Assembly (NCBI RefSeq): GCF_032163505.1
Contig: NZ_CP134147.1
Location: forward strand, 1,950,501 to 2,014,500
Length of the DNA stretch: 64,000 nt
From: Streptococcus parasanguinis
GTDB lineage: Bacteria; Bacillota; Bacilli; Lactobacillales; Streptococcaceae
Reading direction: 5' to 3'
Shown here: one piece after another, positions 1-8,726 of the stretch
How positions within the stretch are numbered: the stretch's first letter is position 1
How the letters are laid out: each line of letters starts with the position of its first letter
Program-made: the position numbers and the translations under genes
Notes under the pieces: model-generated
The model's input: the letters and a program-made list of their open reading frames with translations, nothing else
Told to the model about the DNA's origin: nothing
The model's database searches: none

Positions 1-185
1 ACAGCTGGCTCGTCTGCTTCTTCTTTCATTGCTTTCATCTCCGTCACTGAAAGGCCACTAACTTCTGGAACAACCAAGTCTTCGGCTTCTTCTTTTGGGA
101 CAAAGGCTGGCGCAGCCACATCAAAATGCGGTGTCCCATCTAAGGGAGTATCTTTCATAAATTGTTCTTGATCTTTCTCGGACAT
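1..185 (-). CDS. Unidentified gene, 5' end only (runs off the left edge)
   Basis: The first 61 codons of a minus-strand gene are visible. The start is ATG (183-185), preceded by AAGGAG at 194-199 with good spacing. The visible part is acidic and rich in Glu, Ala and Pro, begins MSEKDQEQFMKDTP, and has no signal peptide or membrane segment. Such tails often precede the first membrane helix of streptococcal division or wall proteins, but nothing here decides that. I do not recognise the family. Confidence 0.6.
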   Translation of the reverse strand, partial: MSEKDQEQFMKDTPLDGTPHFDVAAPAFVPKEEAEDLVVPEVSGLSVTEMKAMKEEADEPA

Positions 186-263
186 TTCGAATTCTCCTTT
201 TTATTCTTCTCTTCTACTATAACATAAAACCTATCAAGGACCAACTCCTGTCTTGATGGACTA

Positions 264-294
264 AAAAAGATCGGAGGGATATCCGACCTTTTAG
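264..294 (-). terminator. Intrinsic terminator
   Basis: On the minus strand an imperfect stem (AAAGGTCGGA / TCCGATCTTT) is followed by a run of T. It lies between the pgi remnant and the gene at the left edge and is the second of two terminators there. Confidence 0.6.
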
Positions 295-423
295 ATGCTT
301 ATCTTAAAATTTCTTGCGAAGGGAGACAATAGCAATCAGTTAACCATATGATTGAGAAACATAACTAGATCGTGTTTTTATAATTGATTCCAGGGGACAA
401 AAATATGAGTTTGTTTAGCAAGT

Positions 424-453
424 AAAAAAACGACCTCTTGCGAGATCGTTTTG
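424..453 (-). terminator. Intrinsic terminator of the truncated pgi
   Basis: On the minus strand the stem AAAACGATCTC / GAGGTCGTTTT is followed by seven T. It lies just downstream of the stop codon of the pgi remnant and was probably its original terminator. The stretch 295-423 holds nothing I recognise. Confidence 0.7.
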
Positions 454-461
454 TCTATTGA

Positions 462-938
462 TTAAAGACGAGCGTTGAGTTCTGCTCCAAGTTCTTCAAA
501 TCCTGGTTTACCAAGAAGGGCAAACATATTTTTCTTGTAGGCTTCAACACCTGGTTGGTCAAATGGGTTGATCGCGTTCAAGTAACCTGAAAGGGCGATG
601 GCCAACTCGAAGAAGTAGATGGCATAACCAAGAGTGAAGGCATCTTGCTCAGGAAGAGTTACGTACATGTTTGGCACGTCACCGTCTGTGTGGGCAAGAA
701 GAACACCGTCAGTTGCTTTTTTGTTTACAAAGTCAACGTCTTTCCCTTGAAGGTAACCAAGTCCATCAAGGTCTTCTTCCAATGTAGGGATGATCACGTT
801 CTTACGTGGTTTGTCCACACGGACAACTGTTTCAAACATGATACGAGTTCCTTCTTGGATAAATTGACCCAATGAGTGCAAGTCTGTTGAGAAGTTTGCT
901 GAAGTTGGGTAAATACCTTTTTGGTCTTTTCCTTCTGT
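462..938 (-). pseudogene. pgi: 3' remnant of a second, diverged glucose-6-phosphate isomerase gene
   Basis: This is the last ~158 codons of a Pgi, matching residues ~291-449 of the intact Pgi encoded at 6758-8107. The protein is nearly the same, with about ten substitutions (for example [11 protein letters not shown] against [11 protein letters not shown]), but many third positions differ, so it is not a recent duplicate. Homology stops abruptly near 938, inside the codons for EGKDQKG, and unrelated sequence follows. The N-terminal sugar-phosphate isomerase domain is missing, so it cannot make active enzyme. Its own terminator is still present at 424-453. The simplest reading is that the native pgi was cut when the sorbitol operon and a second pgi were imported. 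Confidence 0.85.
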
Positions 939-1148
939 TCAGGCACACCTTATGGATGCATCTGCTGGAAATTCCCTTGCACTGGCTGGCTAGTTTGATT
1001 GACTTCAAGCTCTTTGCGCTTGACCTTGACCGTCTTTTTCTGGCATGCTTTTATCCTTATAAATTTTGTTGATTTGTCATATTGCGAAAACATTGAAAAA
1101 CAATGACAAATTTTACAATATTAAAACATAAATTATTTTCCCTATCAA
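939..1148. other. Recombination scar with no intact gene
   Basis: This stretch lies between the break in the pgi remnant and the dispersed repeat. On the minus strand an open frame of about 30 codons, ending near 948, encodes a Lys/Gln-rich tail (QKKTVKVKRKELEVNQ...) and has no start or ribosome site. It may be the C-terminal end of a lost gene. I do not recognise it. Confidence 0.4.
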
Positions 1149-1320
1149 AAAGGGAGTGGGAAAGAACTTCAAACAAGTTAAAAAGTTCATCTTCCCACCC
1201 CCGCACAGTTGATCAGGCAATCTTTGGGGCTTAAAAAGCGAAGGAAGATGCCAATCAACCACCGCGTCATCTATTTTTTCTAATTTAGACCCAGAAGCCT
1301 GGACTTTTTGTCCAAGCTCT
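1149..1320 (+). repeat. Dispersed three-hairpin repeat, copy A
   Basis: This is one of four copies of the same element (also 12324-12503, 18703-18886, 49424-49607). It starts with GAGTGGGA paired to TCCCAC. The centre is a long stem, GTTGAT...ATCAAC, enclosing GGCTTaaaaAGC. It ends with a weaker AGCCTGGACtttttGTCCAAGCT hairpin. It lies directly downstream of srlB and probably serves as the 3' end of the sorbitol operon transcript. It is the most diverged of the four copies. Confidence 0.8.
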
Positions 1321-1378
1321 GAATCAATTTTTTTGACTTTTATGTTTCTAAATTGCTTGATTTTAAATTTTGTTATGG

Positions 1379-1750
1379 TCAAGCAGTTTCGAAAATCTGA
1401 ATGGTAGAGTCCTTTTCAATTACTACTGCTTGGTCTGCTGCAACATGGAGAGTGCCCGGCAGGCTGCCCTCTTTTGAACCATCAAAAGAAATCGTGATAT
1501 GGCCCAGTCCAGTTAAATTTTTTTCTACTACATTTCCTACGGCAGTAATCGAATATTCCTGACTATCTACCACCAGCTTTCCACCTTCTAGTATTGCACC
1601 TAGAAGATTTTTGTTATCGATTTTAAAACAATACTCTGCTAAGTCTTCCGGAGCTTCTTCTCCAAACAAAATGAGCATATTGGCATCTTGAATCATATTC
1701 TGAGCTTCAGGCCCCACTTGAATTACTTTAGCTTCAAAAATTTTCTTCAT
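1379..1750 (-). CDS. srlB: PTS glucitol/sorbitol EIIA component
   Basis: This 123-residue protein matches the whole length of the small PTS EIIA(Gut) family (PF03829). Hallmarks include the PEDLAEYCF segment, TAVGNVVEKNL, LGHITISFDG and the PGTLHV segment near the end. It takes phosphate from HPr and passes it to the EIIB part of SrlE during sorbitol uptake. It is the last gene of the operon, 98 bases after srlE. That gap contains a short hairpin (AAACTTAT / ATAAGTTT) that may adjust relative expression. The cytoplasmic role follows from the family. Confidence 0.93.
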   Translation of the reverse strand: MKKIFEAKVIQVGPEAQNMIQDANMLILFGEEAPEDLAEYCFKIDNKNLLGAILEGGKLVVDSQEYSITAVGNVVEKNLTGLGHITISFDGSKEGSLPGTLHVAADQAVVIEKDSTIQIFETA

Positions 1751-1848
1751 CTAATTCCTATTCATCCTTTCTCAAATCTGTCATAAACTTATGCTTATAG
1801 ATAAGTTTAACATAATAGTTGCTATGTTTACGTGCATCTATCAAAGGT

Positions 1849-2829
1849 TTACTGATAAAGGCCAATACTAGCTATCCAAGCTACTAGCACCCGCGGAACA
1901 CCATTGAGAAAGCGTGAATAAAGCACAGAAGGGACACCAACCTCAACTGTTTCAGCCTTGGCTTCAGATAGACCGAGTGCTACAGGAATGAAATCACAAC
2001 CGTTTTGAGTGTTGATAGCAAATATAGCTGGCAGAGCCATTTGGGGCGGAATATTCCCTTTGCCGATTTCAACTCCAATTAAGGTTCCAATAATCTGACT
2101 GATAACAGCTCCGGGGCCTAACAAAGGAGATAGGAATGGCAAGGAACAGATAAAGCCAATCAAAATGAGTCCCCAGATGTTCCCAGCTAGGGGAACCATT
2201 AATTTTGCCAGCCAATTTCCAACACCTGAACCTTGAATAACCCCAATCAGCAAGGAAACAAAGGCCATGAAAGGAATGATCGTGTTGAGCATTGTTTGGA
2301 TGGCTTCACGAGCAGCCTGGTTGAAAGTCGCAACGACCTTCCCAGCGCCCATCCCAATTCTTGCTACAATACTTGTTTCAGCTTTTTGCTCTGTAATTTT
2401 TTTACTAGTATCGTAAGTTGGCTTTTCTGTTACCACAGTTGTCGCTTTTTCGTCTTCATTAGCAGCAGAAATTTGATTAAGGCCAACTGCTGACACATAG
2501 ATTTCCTCGGTTATATATTGAGCTAGAGGCCCACTTTTCCCTGTAGCTACAATATTTATTGTAGGGATCCCCTTTTTAGGATAAATACCACAGCGAAGAG
2601 TACCGCCACAATCCACGATTGCTAAAGCAATTTCCTCATCTGGGATAGAAGTTTTAAACCCATTAACAGCTTCCATACCGGTCAAATCAGCAATTTTATC
2701 CACAATATCTGGCTTTTCTCCTCCGCCAGTGATATAGATGAATTTATGCTTAGCTTCACTAGGTGTAATGACCAAAGGTCCTCCGAAACCGCCATTTCCT
2801 TTAACAACTTTTATACTCTTATATGACAT
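1849..2829 (-). CDS. srlE: PTS glucitol/sorbitol EIIBC component
   Basis: This membrane EIIBC protein has an N-terminal EIIB domain (residues ~1-150) containing DCGGTLRCG, whose cysteine is expected to carry the phosphate. A linker with TSKKITEQK follows, then a hydrophobic EIIC part from ~160 with repeated membrane segments and the ...[30 protein letters not shown] region. I chose ATG at 2829 ([17 protein letters not shown]), which matches family N-termini. An upstream ATG at 2853 would add eight residues and overlap srlA. It works with SrlA and SrlB to import and phosphorylate sorbitol. Confidence 0.92.
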   Translation of the reverse strand: MSYKSIKVVKGNGGFGGPLVITPSEAKHKFIYITGGGEKPDIVDKIADLTGMEAVNGFKTSIPDEEIALAIVDCGGTLRCGIYPKKGIPTINIVATGKSGPLAQYITEEIYVSAVGLNQISAANEDEKATTVVTEKPTYDTSKKITEQKAETSIVARIGMGAGKVVATFNQAAREAIQTMLNTIIPFMAFVSLLIGVIQGSGVGNWLAKLMVPLAGNIWGLILIGFICSLPFLSPLLGPGAVISQIIGTLIGVEIGKGNIPPQMALPAIFAINTQNGCDFIPVALGLSEAKAETVEVGVPSVLYSRFLNGVPRVLVAWIASIGLYQ

Positions 2830-2842
2830 AATTTCACTCTTT

Positions 2843-3388
2843 CTATAAATCAAATGTTTTACTCAAGGTAACACCTTGCTGTTTTGCTACATAAGCAGTT
2901 GTAAAATCGGTCACCCAACCGCCTACAAAGTTCATGACAAGCCCAACAAGCATGTAACGAATGGCTAAGTCCATTTGACTTAAACCTAAAGTTTGAATTC
3001 CTGTTGCAATTCCCATCCATACAAACAATTCCCCAGGATTGATATGCGGAAATACACCATTTGAAGTATGGCAGAACTGCATCTGAGCTGCTACAAAACT
3101 AGGTTTATAATATTCTGGTAAGAAACGTCCCATACTGATTGCCATCGGATTCCCCAGCATAAAGGCTGAAATGAAAGGTAAAATCATATACCGGCTAACA
3201 GGATTTTTGGCAGAAATCTTAGCCAGGGAATTGACCTTCTCTTCTCCCAAGAAAGCGATAAGGGTATTCATTGCAATCAATAGCATTAAGACAAGCGGTA
3301 CAATATTTGTCATCCAGCTAATAAAGGTTTCTCCACCTAATTGGAAGAGTTTCATAAAACTCTCTGCAAAATTTGTAATGTGATTCAT
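2843..3388 (-). CDS. srlA: PTS glucitol/sorbitol EIIC2 component
   Basis: This 181-residue integral membrane protein matches full-length EIIC(Gut) (PF03608). It has hydrophobic helices around residues 25-48, 65-85, 120-140 and 145-165. The conserved loop [23 protein letters not shown] and the [14 protein letters not shown] segment are visible. It forms the sugar channel with SrlE. Its start overlaps the gutM stop by four bases (ATGA type), which implies translational coupling. Confidence 0.93.
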   Translation of the reverse strand: MNHITNFAESFMKLFQLGGETFISWMTNIVPLVLMLLIAMNTLIAFLGEEKVNSLAKISAKNPVSRYMILPFISAFMLGNPMAISMGRFLPEYYKPSFVAAQMQFCHTSNGVFPHINPGELFVWMGIATGIQTLGLSQMDLAIRYMLVGLVMNFVGGWVTDFTTAYVAKQQGVTLSKTFDL

Positions 3389-3882
3389 AAGGAACTCCCT
3401 TTCTTATTTTTTTTAAATAACTGTTTAATAGATAATTGTAAGTAATTCGCATAAAAGCCGAATCCCAGAAAAGAATCAGATGAACTTGTCTCTTTCTCAA
3501 TACCTGCCTCATGCCAAAGATAGACTTTTCTAGCATCTTCTATGGCTGATTGCATCAACTTATTTTCTTTTCTCACAAGAGGATTATACTTGTCAAAATA
3601 ATGGATGTCTTCTCCAACATAATCGTCCATATTTTGAAAACGTGCTAAGATTGTGACTCCTTGCATTTTGCTAGCTTTAAGAACCCGACCGTTTTCATCA
3701 ACCGCGAACATGACAATCGTACCGGATTTGATTCTTCCGGACTTCCTGCCAATCGCTACGCGCCCCAGTCTTCGGAGCATCGTATAGGTCTTATTGAAGT
3801 CTTTGAGTTGCTGCCAGCCGAGGAACATTTGAAATATATAAGCTGCCATGACAAATACAGCGAAAATTATTAGCGAATTCAT
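3385..3882 (-). CDS. gutM: Glucitol operon activator GutM
   Basis: This 165-residue protein has one N-terminal membrane helix (residues ~4-22) followed by a cytoplasmic domain of the GutM family (PF06923). Typical features are the QQLKDFNKTYTMLRRLGRVAIGRKSG segment, a GTIVMFAVDENG strand and an acidic/aromatic C-terminus. In enterobacteria GutM activates the glucitol operon, and in streptococci it is found next to the PRD regulator as here. The start overlaps the regulator's stop by one base. How it acts at the molecular level is not visible from sequence. Confidence 0.9.
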   Translation of the reverse strand: MNSLIIFAVFVMAAYIFQMFLGWQQLKDFNKTYTMLRRLGRVAIGRKSGRIKSGTIVMFAVDENGRVLKASKMQGVTILARFQNMDDYVGEDIHYFDKYNPLVRKENKLMQSAIEDARKVYLWHEAGIEKETSSSDSFLGFGFYANYLQLSIKQLFKKNKKGSSL

Positions 3883-5747
3883 TAAAATACTCCTTTGCTC
3901 TTAGAAAATGATAGAAACTCTGTCTCTGTTTCTACAGCCCTCAAAGCTTCTTTTAGAGAAGGCTCTCCTGCAATTCGAAAAATGTCGTCATACAATTCCA
4001 GCAATTCACTCTCCATTTTGCTTTCAATTTCTGAGGGAATGGCGACTAGAAAGATAAATTCAATCCAATCATCTCCTTTTTGATAAGGCTCTTCTAGCTT
4101 TCCAAACATTAAAATAGTCTTTGCATAACCCTGGTTAATTGTATGGGGGAAGGCAATTCCTCCACCAAAAATGGTTGATTGTTTTTTCTCCCTATCAATT
4201 ATCCGATTTCTAAAACCTTCATCAATCATCTGAAGTTTCTCTAACTCTGCAACCATATTTAGCAAGTATTGCTGATAGGTTTTTTGGGGACTCAACCGAA
4301 GAAAACGTAAGCTGACTGTTTCTAGATTTTTTTGATGAAAAGCATTGGCCCTCTGCCATTCTTCCCGCAGCCATTGATCATCAAAAAGATGATTAACTTG
4401 AATGACTGGAGATTTAGAATCTTTATATTTTAGAGGAACTGTCGTAAAAATCGCGAAATAGTCCTGATTCAAATCCAGATTAAAATCCTCTTCAGAATAC
4501 TGAGTAATGTCTACATCATTTCCAAGGATTCGTCTGAGTTGCTGAATAATCATCGCAGCAGTTCCTCTTCCTGTTGTGCAAACTACTGCTATCTGCTTGC
4601 GAGAACCATTTACAACAGAGTTTTGCTTTCTTAAAATCATTTCAAAATACAAAGCCAGATATCCGATTTCAGATAATTCCAATTCAGAACCAAAAATTGC
4701 AGACAGTTCTTCTCCAGCAATTTTCGCCATTTCAAAAGCAAAAGGATATTGAGTTTGAACCTCGCCATGGAATATATCATTAGCTTGCACATGGAAAATC
4801 AGTCGATTGATTAAGGGGCCTAGATGAGACTTGATTTCTTCAAATAATTCTTCATCATCAAAGTTAACCAACATTGTTTCTTTGACTTTCTTGACAATCC
4901 CTTGAAAAATGTTTGCAAGCTGTTCAGATTGATAAGACGGCTTGCTTAAAGTGTCAATAAAACGGATATTAAACGGAAAACACAAAAAGTCTATTTCAAA
5001 CTGACTGAGGGAAATCTTATAAGTCATCTCAATATGATAGATTAATTTTTCAACCAAAGGTGTCTCTGTTAAATCATTCCTATAGTAAGGAATAGGGCAA
5101 CTCAACACCCTAGATGCATAAATACGCTCCACCATAATTGAAATTGTCTTTCGAAGGAGTTCCTTTGTTTCTTTCGGGATTTTATACTCCTGGAGTAGCG
5201 TCTCCAGAAAAGAAGATGTTGCCTCGGTGAGTGTCTTTCCTTCAAAGTAAGGGGCCACTTGGTGAATATAGAGCAAGCGCAAATTCAGCTCGGACCCCAA
5301 GACCTCCAGCCCACGGTTGGGCTTTCCTGAAATAGTGATAGAGTAACTCTCTGCCAAAGATTTTACTTGTTTTAAATCCTTATTAAGGGTACTTCTACTA
5401 ACACCTGCCTCCTCAGCCAAGTCGTCAATAAGAAGAGGGGAGGTTGACTTAATTAAACGTTTTAGTAAATAGGCAATTCTTTTACTGGAAGAATTGAAGT
5501 CACTCTCCCGTTTTAAACTACCAGATAAAATCCTTTCCAACTCAGTATAGTCATACACCTCTAACATTAACTTATCATCTTGTGAGATAATCTGGATACT
5601 CGGAGCCAAAACATCATTTAATTGTTGGATACTCTTTTGCAAGGTTTGCATACTAATATCCAGCTCTGAGCGCATATCTACTAAGGAATAAGTTGGCTGT
5701 GAGACCATTTTTTCTAAAATGTTATACCATCGATTTACTATGGTCAA
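3882..5747 (-). CDS. gutR: PRD-containing sorbitol operon regulator (MtlR/GutR type)
   Basis: This 621-residue modular regulator has an N-terminal helix-turn-helix (residues ~1-60) and a second HTH at ~90-140 (LIDDLAEEAGVSRSTLNKDLKQ). Two PRD domains follow (~185-385), then an EIIB-like domain with VVCTTGRGTA (~390-470) and an EIIA(Mtl/Fru)-like domain with GGGIAFPHTIN (~480-615), whose His is the expected phosphorylation site. Such proteins are DNA-binding activators tuned by PTS phosphorylation. The usual LALHF motif of PRD2 reads LALYF here, so one regulatory His appears replaced by Tyr. It lies second in the operon, 24 bases after srlD. Confidence 0.88.
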   Translation of the reverse strand: MTIVNRWYNILEKMVSQPTYSLVDMRSELDISMQTLQKSIQQLNDVLAPSIQIISQDDKLMLEVYDYTELERILSGSLKRESDFNSSSKRIAYLLKRLIKSTSPLLIDDLAEEAGVSRSTLNKDLKQVKSLAESYSITISGKPNRGLEVLGSELNLRLLYIHQVAPYFEGKTLTEATSSFLETLLQEYKIPKETKELLRKTISIMVERIYASRVLSCPIPYYRNDLTETPLVEKLIYHIEMTYKISLSQFEIDFLCFPFNIRFIDTLSKPSYQSEQLANIFQGIVKKVKETMLVNFDDEELFEEIKSHLGPLINRLIFHVQANDIFHGEVQTQYPFAFEMAKIAGEELSAIFGSELELSEIGYLALYFEMILRKQNSVVNGSRKQIAVVCTTGRGTAAMIIQQLRRILGNDVDITQYSEEDFNLDLNQDYFAIFTTVPLKYKDSKSPVIQVNHLFDDQWLREEWQRANAFHQKNLETVSLRFLRLSPQKTYQQYLLNMVAELEKLQMIDEGFRNRIIDREKKQSTIFGGGIAFPHTINQGYAKTILMFGKLEEPYQKGDDWIEFIFLVAIPSEIESKMESELLELYDDIFRIAGEPSLKEALRAVETETEFLSFSKSKGVF

Positions 5748-5770
5748 CTCTCTTCCTCACCTTCATTTTT

Positions 5771-6571
5771 TTAACCGCGAGTTTTCCCTCCGGCAATATT
5801 TGTAGTGACTCCAGTTATATAGCTAGAACGGTCTGAAATATAGAATGCTACAAGGTCAGCTACTTCCCGTAGTTTACCACTTCGTCCCAAAGGAGTTGTT
5901 GAAGTTGAAGCATAACCAGCTCGAATATCTTCTACCGTCTTTCCACGGGTATAAGCAAGAGCTTCCTCATAAGAAAGAGTTCGAAGTCCCGTAGCTTCCA
6001 TAATTCCTGGAGCAATTCCAACCACACGTACACCATGCTTACCCAGCTCTTTTGCCCATGAACGAGTGTAACTATAGACTGCTGCTTTTGTGGCAGCATA
6101 GGCACTTTGTCCTTCAGAACCTTCCAAGCCTGCTTCTGAAGCCATGTTCACAATTACACCTTTTCCATTTTTCACTAAAATACGTCCCACTGCCTGACTA
6201 ACCAGATACAAACCTTTTTGATTAATCATCGTTACTTTTTCGAACGTCTCATCGTCCAATTCGTAAGGACCTTTAGGATTTTCTGCATCGATTAATAATC
6301 TAGGGATATTAATCCCTGCATTATTGACCACTGCATCAATATTGCCAAATCTTTCAACTATTTTGGCAACACCCTCTTCTACTTCAGAGCGAGAAGTTAC
6401 ATCAACTTTCACAAATAATAGATTTGGATGACGCAAATCGTTGTCGCTAAGATCGAAATTCGCTACATTGACACCTAATTCCAGCAATTCTTCAACGATT
6501 GCCTTACCGATCCCAGATGACGCGCCAGTCACAAGAACTGTTTTGCCTTTTATGTTTAACCAATCATTCAT
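5771..6571 (-). CDS. srlD: Sorbitol-6-phosphate 2-dehydrogenase (SDR family)
   Basis: This classical short-chain dehydrogenase of 266 residues has the TGASSGIG dinucleotide-binding loop near residue 17, the NNAG motif, a catalytic Ser in MASEAG and the active-site YAATK. It oxidises sorbitol 6-phosphate to fructose 6-phosphate, which links the PTS to glycolysis and to the neighbouring Pgi. ATG at 6571 is favoured because AGAGG lies six to seven bases upstream; the longer frame to 6586 begins between that site and the promoter. It is the first gene of the operon. The substrate is assigned mainly from the surrounding sorbitol PTS genes. Confidence 0.88.
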   Translation of the reverse strand: MNDWLNIKGKTVLVTGASSGIGKAIVEELLELGVNVANFDLSDNDLRHPNLLFVKVDVTSRSEVEEGVAKIVERFGNIDAVVNNAGINIPRLLIDAENPKGPYELDDETFEKVTMINQKGLYLVSQAVGRILVKNGKGVIVNMASEAGLEGSEGQSAYAATKAAVYSYTRSWAKELGKHGVRVVGIAPGIMEATGLRTLSYEEALAYTRGKTVEDIRAGYASTSTTPLGRSGKLREVADLVAFYISDRSSYITGVTTNIAGGKTRG

Positions 6572-6603
6572 TTTGATACCTCTCAAATTTTATTTACAAG
6601 GCA

Positions 6604-6621
6604 ATTATACAGCGCTTTCAT
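6604..6621 (-). promoter_or_regulatory. Sorbitol operon promoter -10 overlapped by a cre-like site
   Basis: A TATAAT box (6604-6609, minus strand) overlaps ATGAAAGCGCTGTAT (6607-6621). The latter fits the CcpA cre consensus WTGNAANCGNWNNCW at all but one position. The -35 region is poor (TTAATT). This fits a promoter that needs the PRD activator and is shut by CcpA when glucose is present. Confidence 0.65.
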
Positions 6622-6687
6622 AAAAGAATTAAGACACTCTTTTTTATACTGTTCAAAAAAATAATAAACTAATTATGAGGCTTGTAG

Positions 6688-6724
6688 TAAAAAATCCACA
6701 AGAAATGAACTTGTGGATCTCTTT
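6688..6724 (-). terminator. Terminator of the full pgi gene
   Basis: On the minus strand the stem GATCCACAAG / CTTGTGGATT with a six-base loop is followed by a T run, shortly after the pgi stop. Confidence 0.85.
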
Positions 6725-6757
6725 TTATACTCTAAATGAACTCAAGGCATATAAGAA

Positions 6758-8107
6758 TCAAAGGCGTGCATTCAACTCAGCACCCAGCTCTTCAAAGCCT
6801 GGTTTTCCAAGAAGGGCAAACATGTTTTTCTTATAAGCCTCAACTCCAGGCTGGTCAAATGGATTGATACCATTCAGGTAGCCAGAAAGAGCAATAGCCA
6901 ACTCAAAGAAGTAAATAGTGTAGCCCAAAGTGAACTCATCTTGCTCAGGCAGTGTCACAAACATATTTGGAACTCCACCATCAGTGTGTGCTAACAGCAC
7001 TCCATCTGTAGCTTTTTTATTGACAAAGTCAACATCTTTTCCTTGCAAGTAGCCAAGACCGTCCAAGTCTTCTGCCAATTCAGGAATCAGCACATTTTTG
7101 CGAGGTTTATCTACACGTACAACTGTTTCAAAGAGGATACGGGTACCTTCCTGGATAAATTGTCCCAGAGAGTGCAAGTCTGTTGAGAAGTTGGCTGAAG
7201 TTGGGTAAATCCCTTTTTGGTCTTTCCCTTCTGACTCACCAGCCAGTTGCTTCCACCACTCAGAGAAGTATTGCAGAGATGGTTCATAGTTAGCTAGAAC
7301 TTCTGTCAGATAACCTTTACGGTACAAGATATTGCGTACAACTGCATATTGATATGCTTCATTTTCAGCCAACTTATCAGAAGCATAAGCCTTGCGAGCA
7401 GCATTTGCTCCTTCCATTAACTTGCTGATATCAGCCCCTGCAGCTGCGATTGGCAAGAGTCCCACTGCTGTCAATACTGTAAAACGACCACCTACACTAT
7501 CAGGCACTACAAAAGTATCCCAGCCATTAGCATCTGCTTCAACCTTAACTGCACCTTTAGCGCGGTCTGTAGTTGCATAAATCCGTTTATTTGCTTCTTC
7601 CTGACCATACTTCTTAACCAAGAGTTCTTTGAAGACACGGAAAGCAATAGCAGGCTCTGTAGTCGTTCCTGACTTAGAAATAACGTTGACAGAGAAATCT
7701 TTGTCTGATACATAGTCTACCAAATCAGCCAAATAGCTTGAAGAAATAGAATTTCCAGCATAGAGGATTTGAGGTGCCTTGCGTTCTTCCTTGCTTTGTA
7801 GATTTACAAAAGAATTATTCAAGAAATCAATAGCTGCACGAGCTCCTAAATAGGAACCACCAATACCGATTACGATCAATACCTCACTATCAGATTGGAT
7901 TTTAGCAGCAGCCTTTTGAATACGAGCAAATTCATCTTTGTCATATTCTTCAGGCAAGTTCAACCAACCAGTCATTTCTGCCCCAGGACCTGTACCATTT
8001 CGCAGAGCAGAATCTGCAGCAGTCACTTGAGGCTGCATATAATCTAGTTCATGTGGTGCTACAAATTTATCTAACACCTTTGAGTAGTCAAATTTAATAT
8101 GTGACAT
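6758..8107 (-). CDS. pgi: Glucose-6-phosphate isomerase
   Basis: This 449-residue protein is full length for Gram-positive Pgi. It interconverts glucose 6-phosphate and fructose 6-phosphate. Visible landmarks are [11 protein letters not shown] (~80-90), the phosphate-binding [10 protein letters not shown] (~145-154), [15 protein letters not shown] (~205-219), the catalytic Glu/His region [13 protein letters not shown] to TDLHSLGQF (~288-316), and the C-terminal Lys in [11 protein letters not shown]. The start has a GGAGG site. It is monocistronic with its own terminator. It lies next to the sorbitol operon, whose product fructose 6-phosphate is its substrate. Its codons differ widely from the pgi remnant at 462-938, so the two copies come from different lineages. 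Confidence 0.97.
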   Translation of the reverse strand: MSHIKFDYSKVLDKFVAPHELDYMQPQVTAADSALRNGTGPGAEMTGWLNLPEEYDKDEFARIQKAAAKIQSDSEVLIVIGIGGSYLGARAAIDFLNNSFVNLQSKEERKAPQILYAGNSISSSYLADLVDYVSDKDFSVNVISKSGTTTEPAIAFRVFKELLVKKYGQEEANKRIYATTDRAKGAVKVEADANGWDTFVVPDSVGGRFTVLTAVGLLPIAAAGADISKLMEGANAARKAYASDKLAENEAYQYAVVRNILYRKGYLTEVLANYEPSLQYFSEWWKQLAGESEGKDQKGIYPTSANFSTDLHSLGQFIQEGTRILFETVVRVDKPRKNVLIPELAEDLDGLGYLQGKDVDFVNKKATDGVLLAHTDGGVPNMFVTLPEQDEFTLGYTIYFFELAIALSGYLNGINPFDQPGVEAYKKNMFALLGKPGFEELGAELNARL

Positions 8108-8160
8108 GTTTATCCTCCAATTGTTCTTTTCTTTTATGATAACGCTTTAAGAAAAAATAA

Positions 8161-8193
8161 GCAAGTGCTTTCACTATTTTAAAACGTTTACAT
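8161..8193 (-). promoter_or_regulatory. Two cre-like motifs upstream of pgi
   Basis: Two near-matches to the CcpA cre consensus lie in tandem on the minus strand: ATGTAAACGTTTTAA (8179-8193) and AGTGAAAGCACTTGC (8161-8175). Each misses key positions, so function is only a suggestion. Confidence 0.35.
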
Positions 8194-8339
8194 TTTATAT
8201 TCTATACTATTTTTCTAAATAAGCTAACCTTAGGACATAACCGAGAGCACTCGTTTGCGTAAGTCAACAAATTTTAGGCCTATTGAGAAGAACAATTTTG
8301 ATTGACAAGAAAACAAATACGCTTCTTAAGATTGGATGT

Positions 8340-8605
8340 CAGCTGAATTCATTTCAGGTCCGTTCAAACTAGATTCGCTGCTCCAATATTCATCTGCACC
8401 TTTTAGGCTTGATTCATTATACTTCGGAACCTAGTTCTCACTTTGTTCGAACTGCGTCAATGCACCTAAGTTCATCCGCGTCCGTTGGACTTGATTCACT
8501 AAGGGCTATCATAGGTTTACAGCTTTTTCCCTAACGGGAAAAACTGCATCCATTGCTCTAGGATTCGTCTGCGTCCCTTGGACTTGACGCATCAAGAGCA
8601 ATAGA
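8340..8605 (-). repeat. Degenerate ~90-bp tandem repeat array next to the SRP RNA
   Basis: Three diverged units, plus a partial fourth, share the core TCAAGTCCAANGGACGCRGAYGAA (minus strand; cores near 8571, 8478, 8396 and 8356). Each core is followed by a potential hairpin, for example TTTTTCCCgttaGGGAAAAA. The spacing is 93, 82 and 40 bases. No convincing gene is present in 8108-8611. Confidence 0.6.
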
Positions 8606-8611
8606 AAAGAG

Positions 8612-8682
8612 CACACAGTTCACTTCGCTTAGGGCTGCTGGATTCCTCCCCTGACCCGCTTCACGCAGAACTGTTGCTCCGA
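8612..8682 (-). ncRNA. ffs: Small signal recognition particle RNA (4.5S/scRNA type)
   Basis: The minus strand carries the universal SRP RNA apical motif GGTCAGG...GGAA...AGCAGCC. It is flanked by complementary arms (GAGCAACAGTTC and GAACTGTGTGCTC) that form one long hairpin, followed by TTTTC. The RNA binds Ffh and targets membrane proteins. The 5' end is set by the promoter at 8688-8715 and the 3' end is approximate. The position beside tadA agrees with other streptococci. Confidence 0.88.
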
Positions 8683-8687
8683 TAGGT

Positions 8688-8715
8688 ATTATATCATAAT
8701 TTGTTCGATTTGCAA
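8688..8715 (-). promoter_or_regulatory. Promoter of the SRP RNA
   Basis: TTGCAA (8710-8715) and TATAAT (8688-8693) are separated by 16 bases on the minus strand, just after the tadA stop codon. Transcription should begin about 8681, the base of the SRP hairpin. Confidence 0.75.
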
Positions 8716-8726
8716 AGGTCCGGTTT

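Noticed and set aside
1012..1054. Mini-frame MPEKDGQGQAQRA with AAGGA upstream
   Set aside because: Thirteen codons only, and the reading frame beside it looks more protein-like; too weak to call a gene.
872..1072. 66-codon frame on the plus strand
   Set aside because: It lies antisense to the end of the pgi remnant and crosses the breakpoint; no ribosome site and odd composition.
1113..1382. 89-codon frame on the minus strand
   Set aside because: It runs through dispersed repeat copy A, has no ribosome site, and its sequence resembles no protein; the hairpins explain the region.
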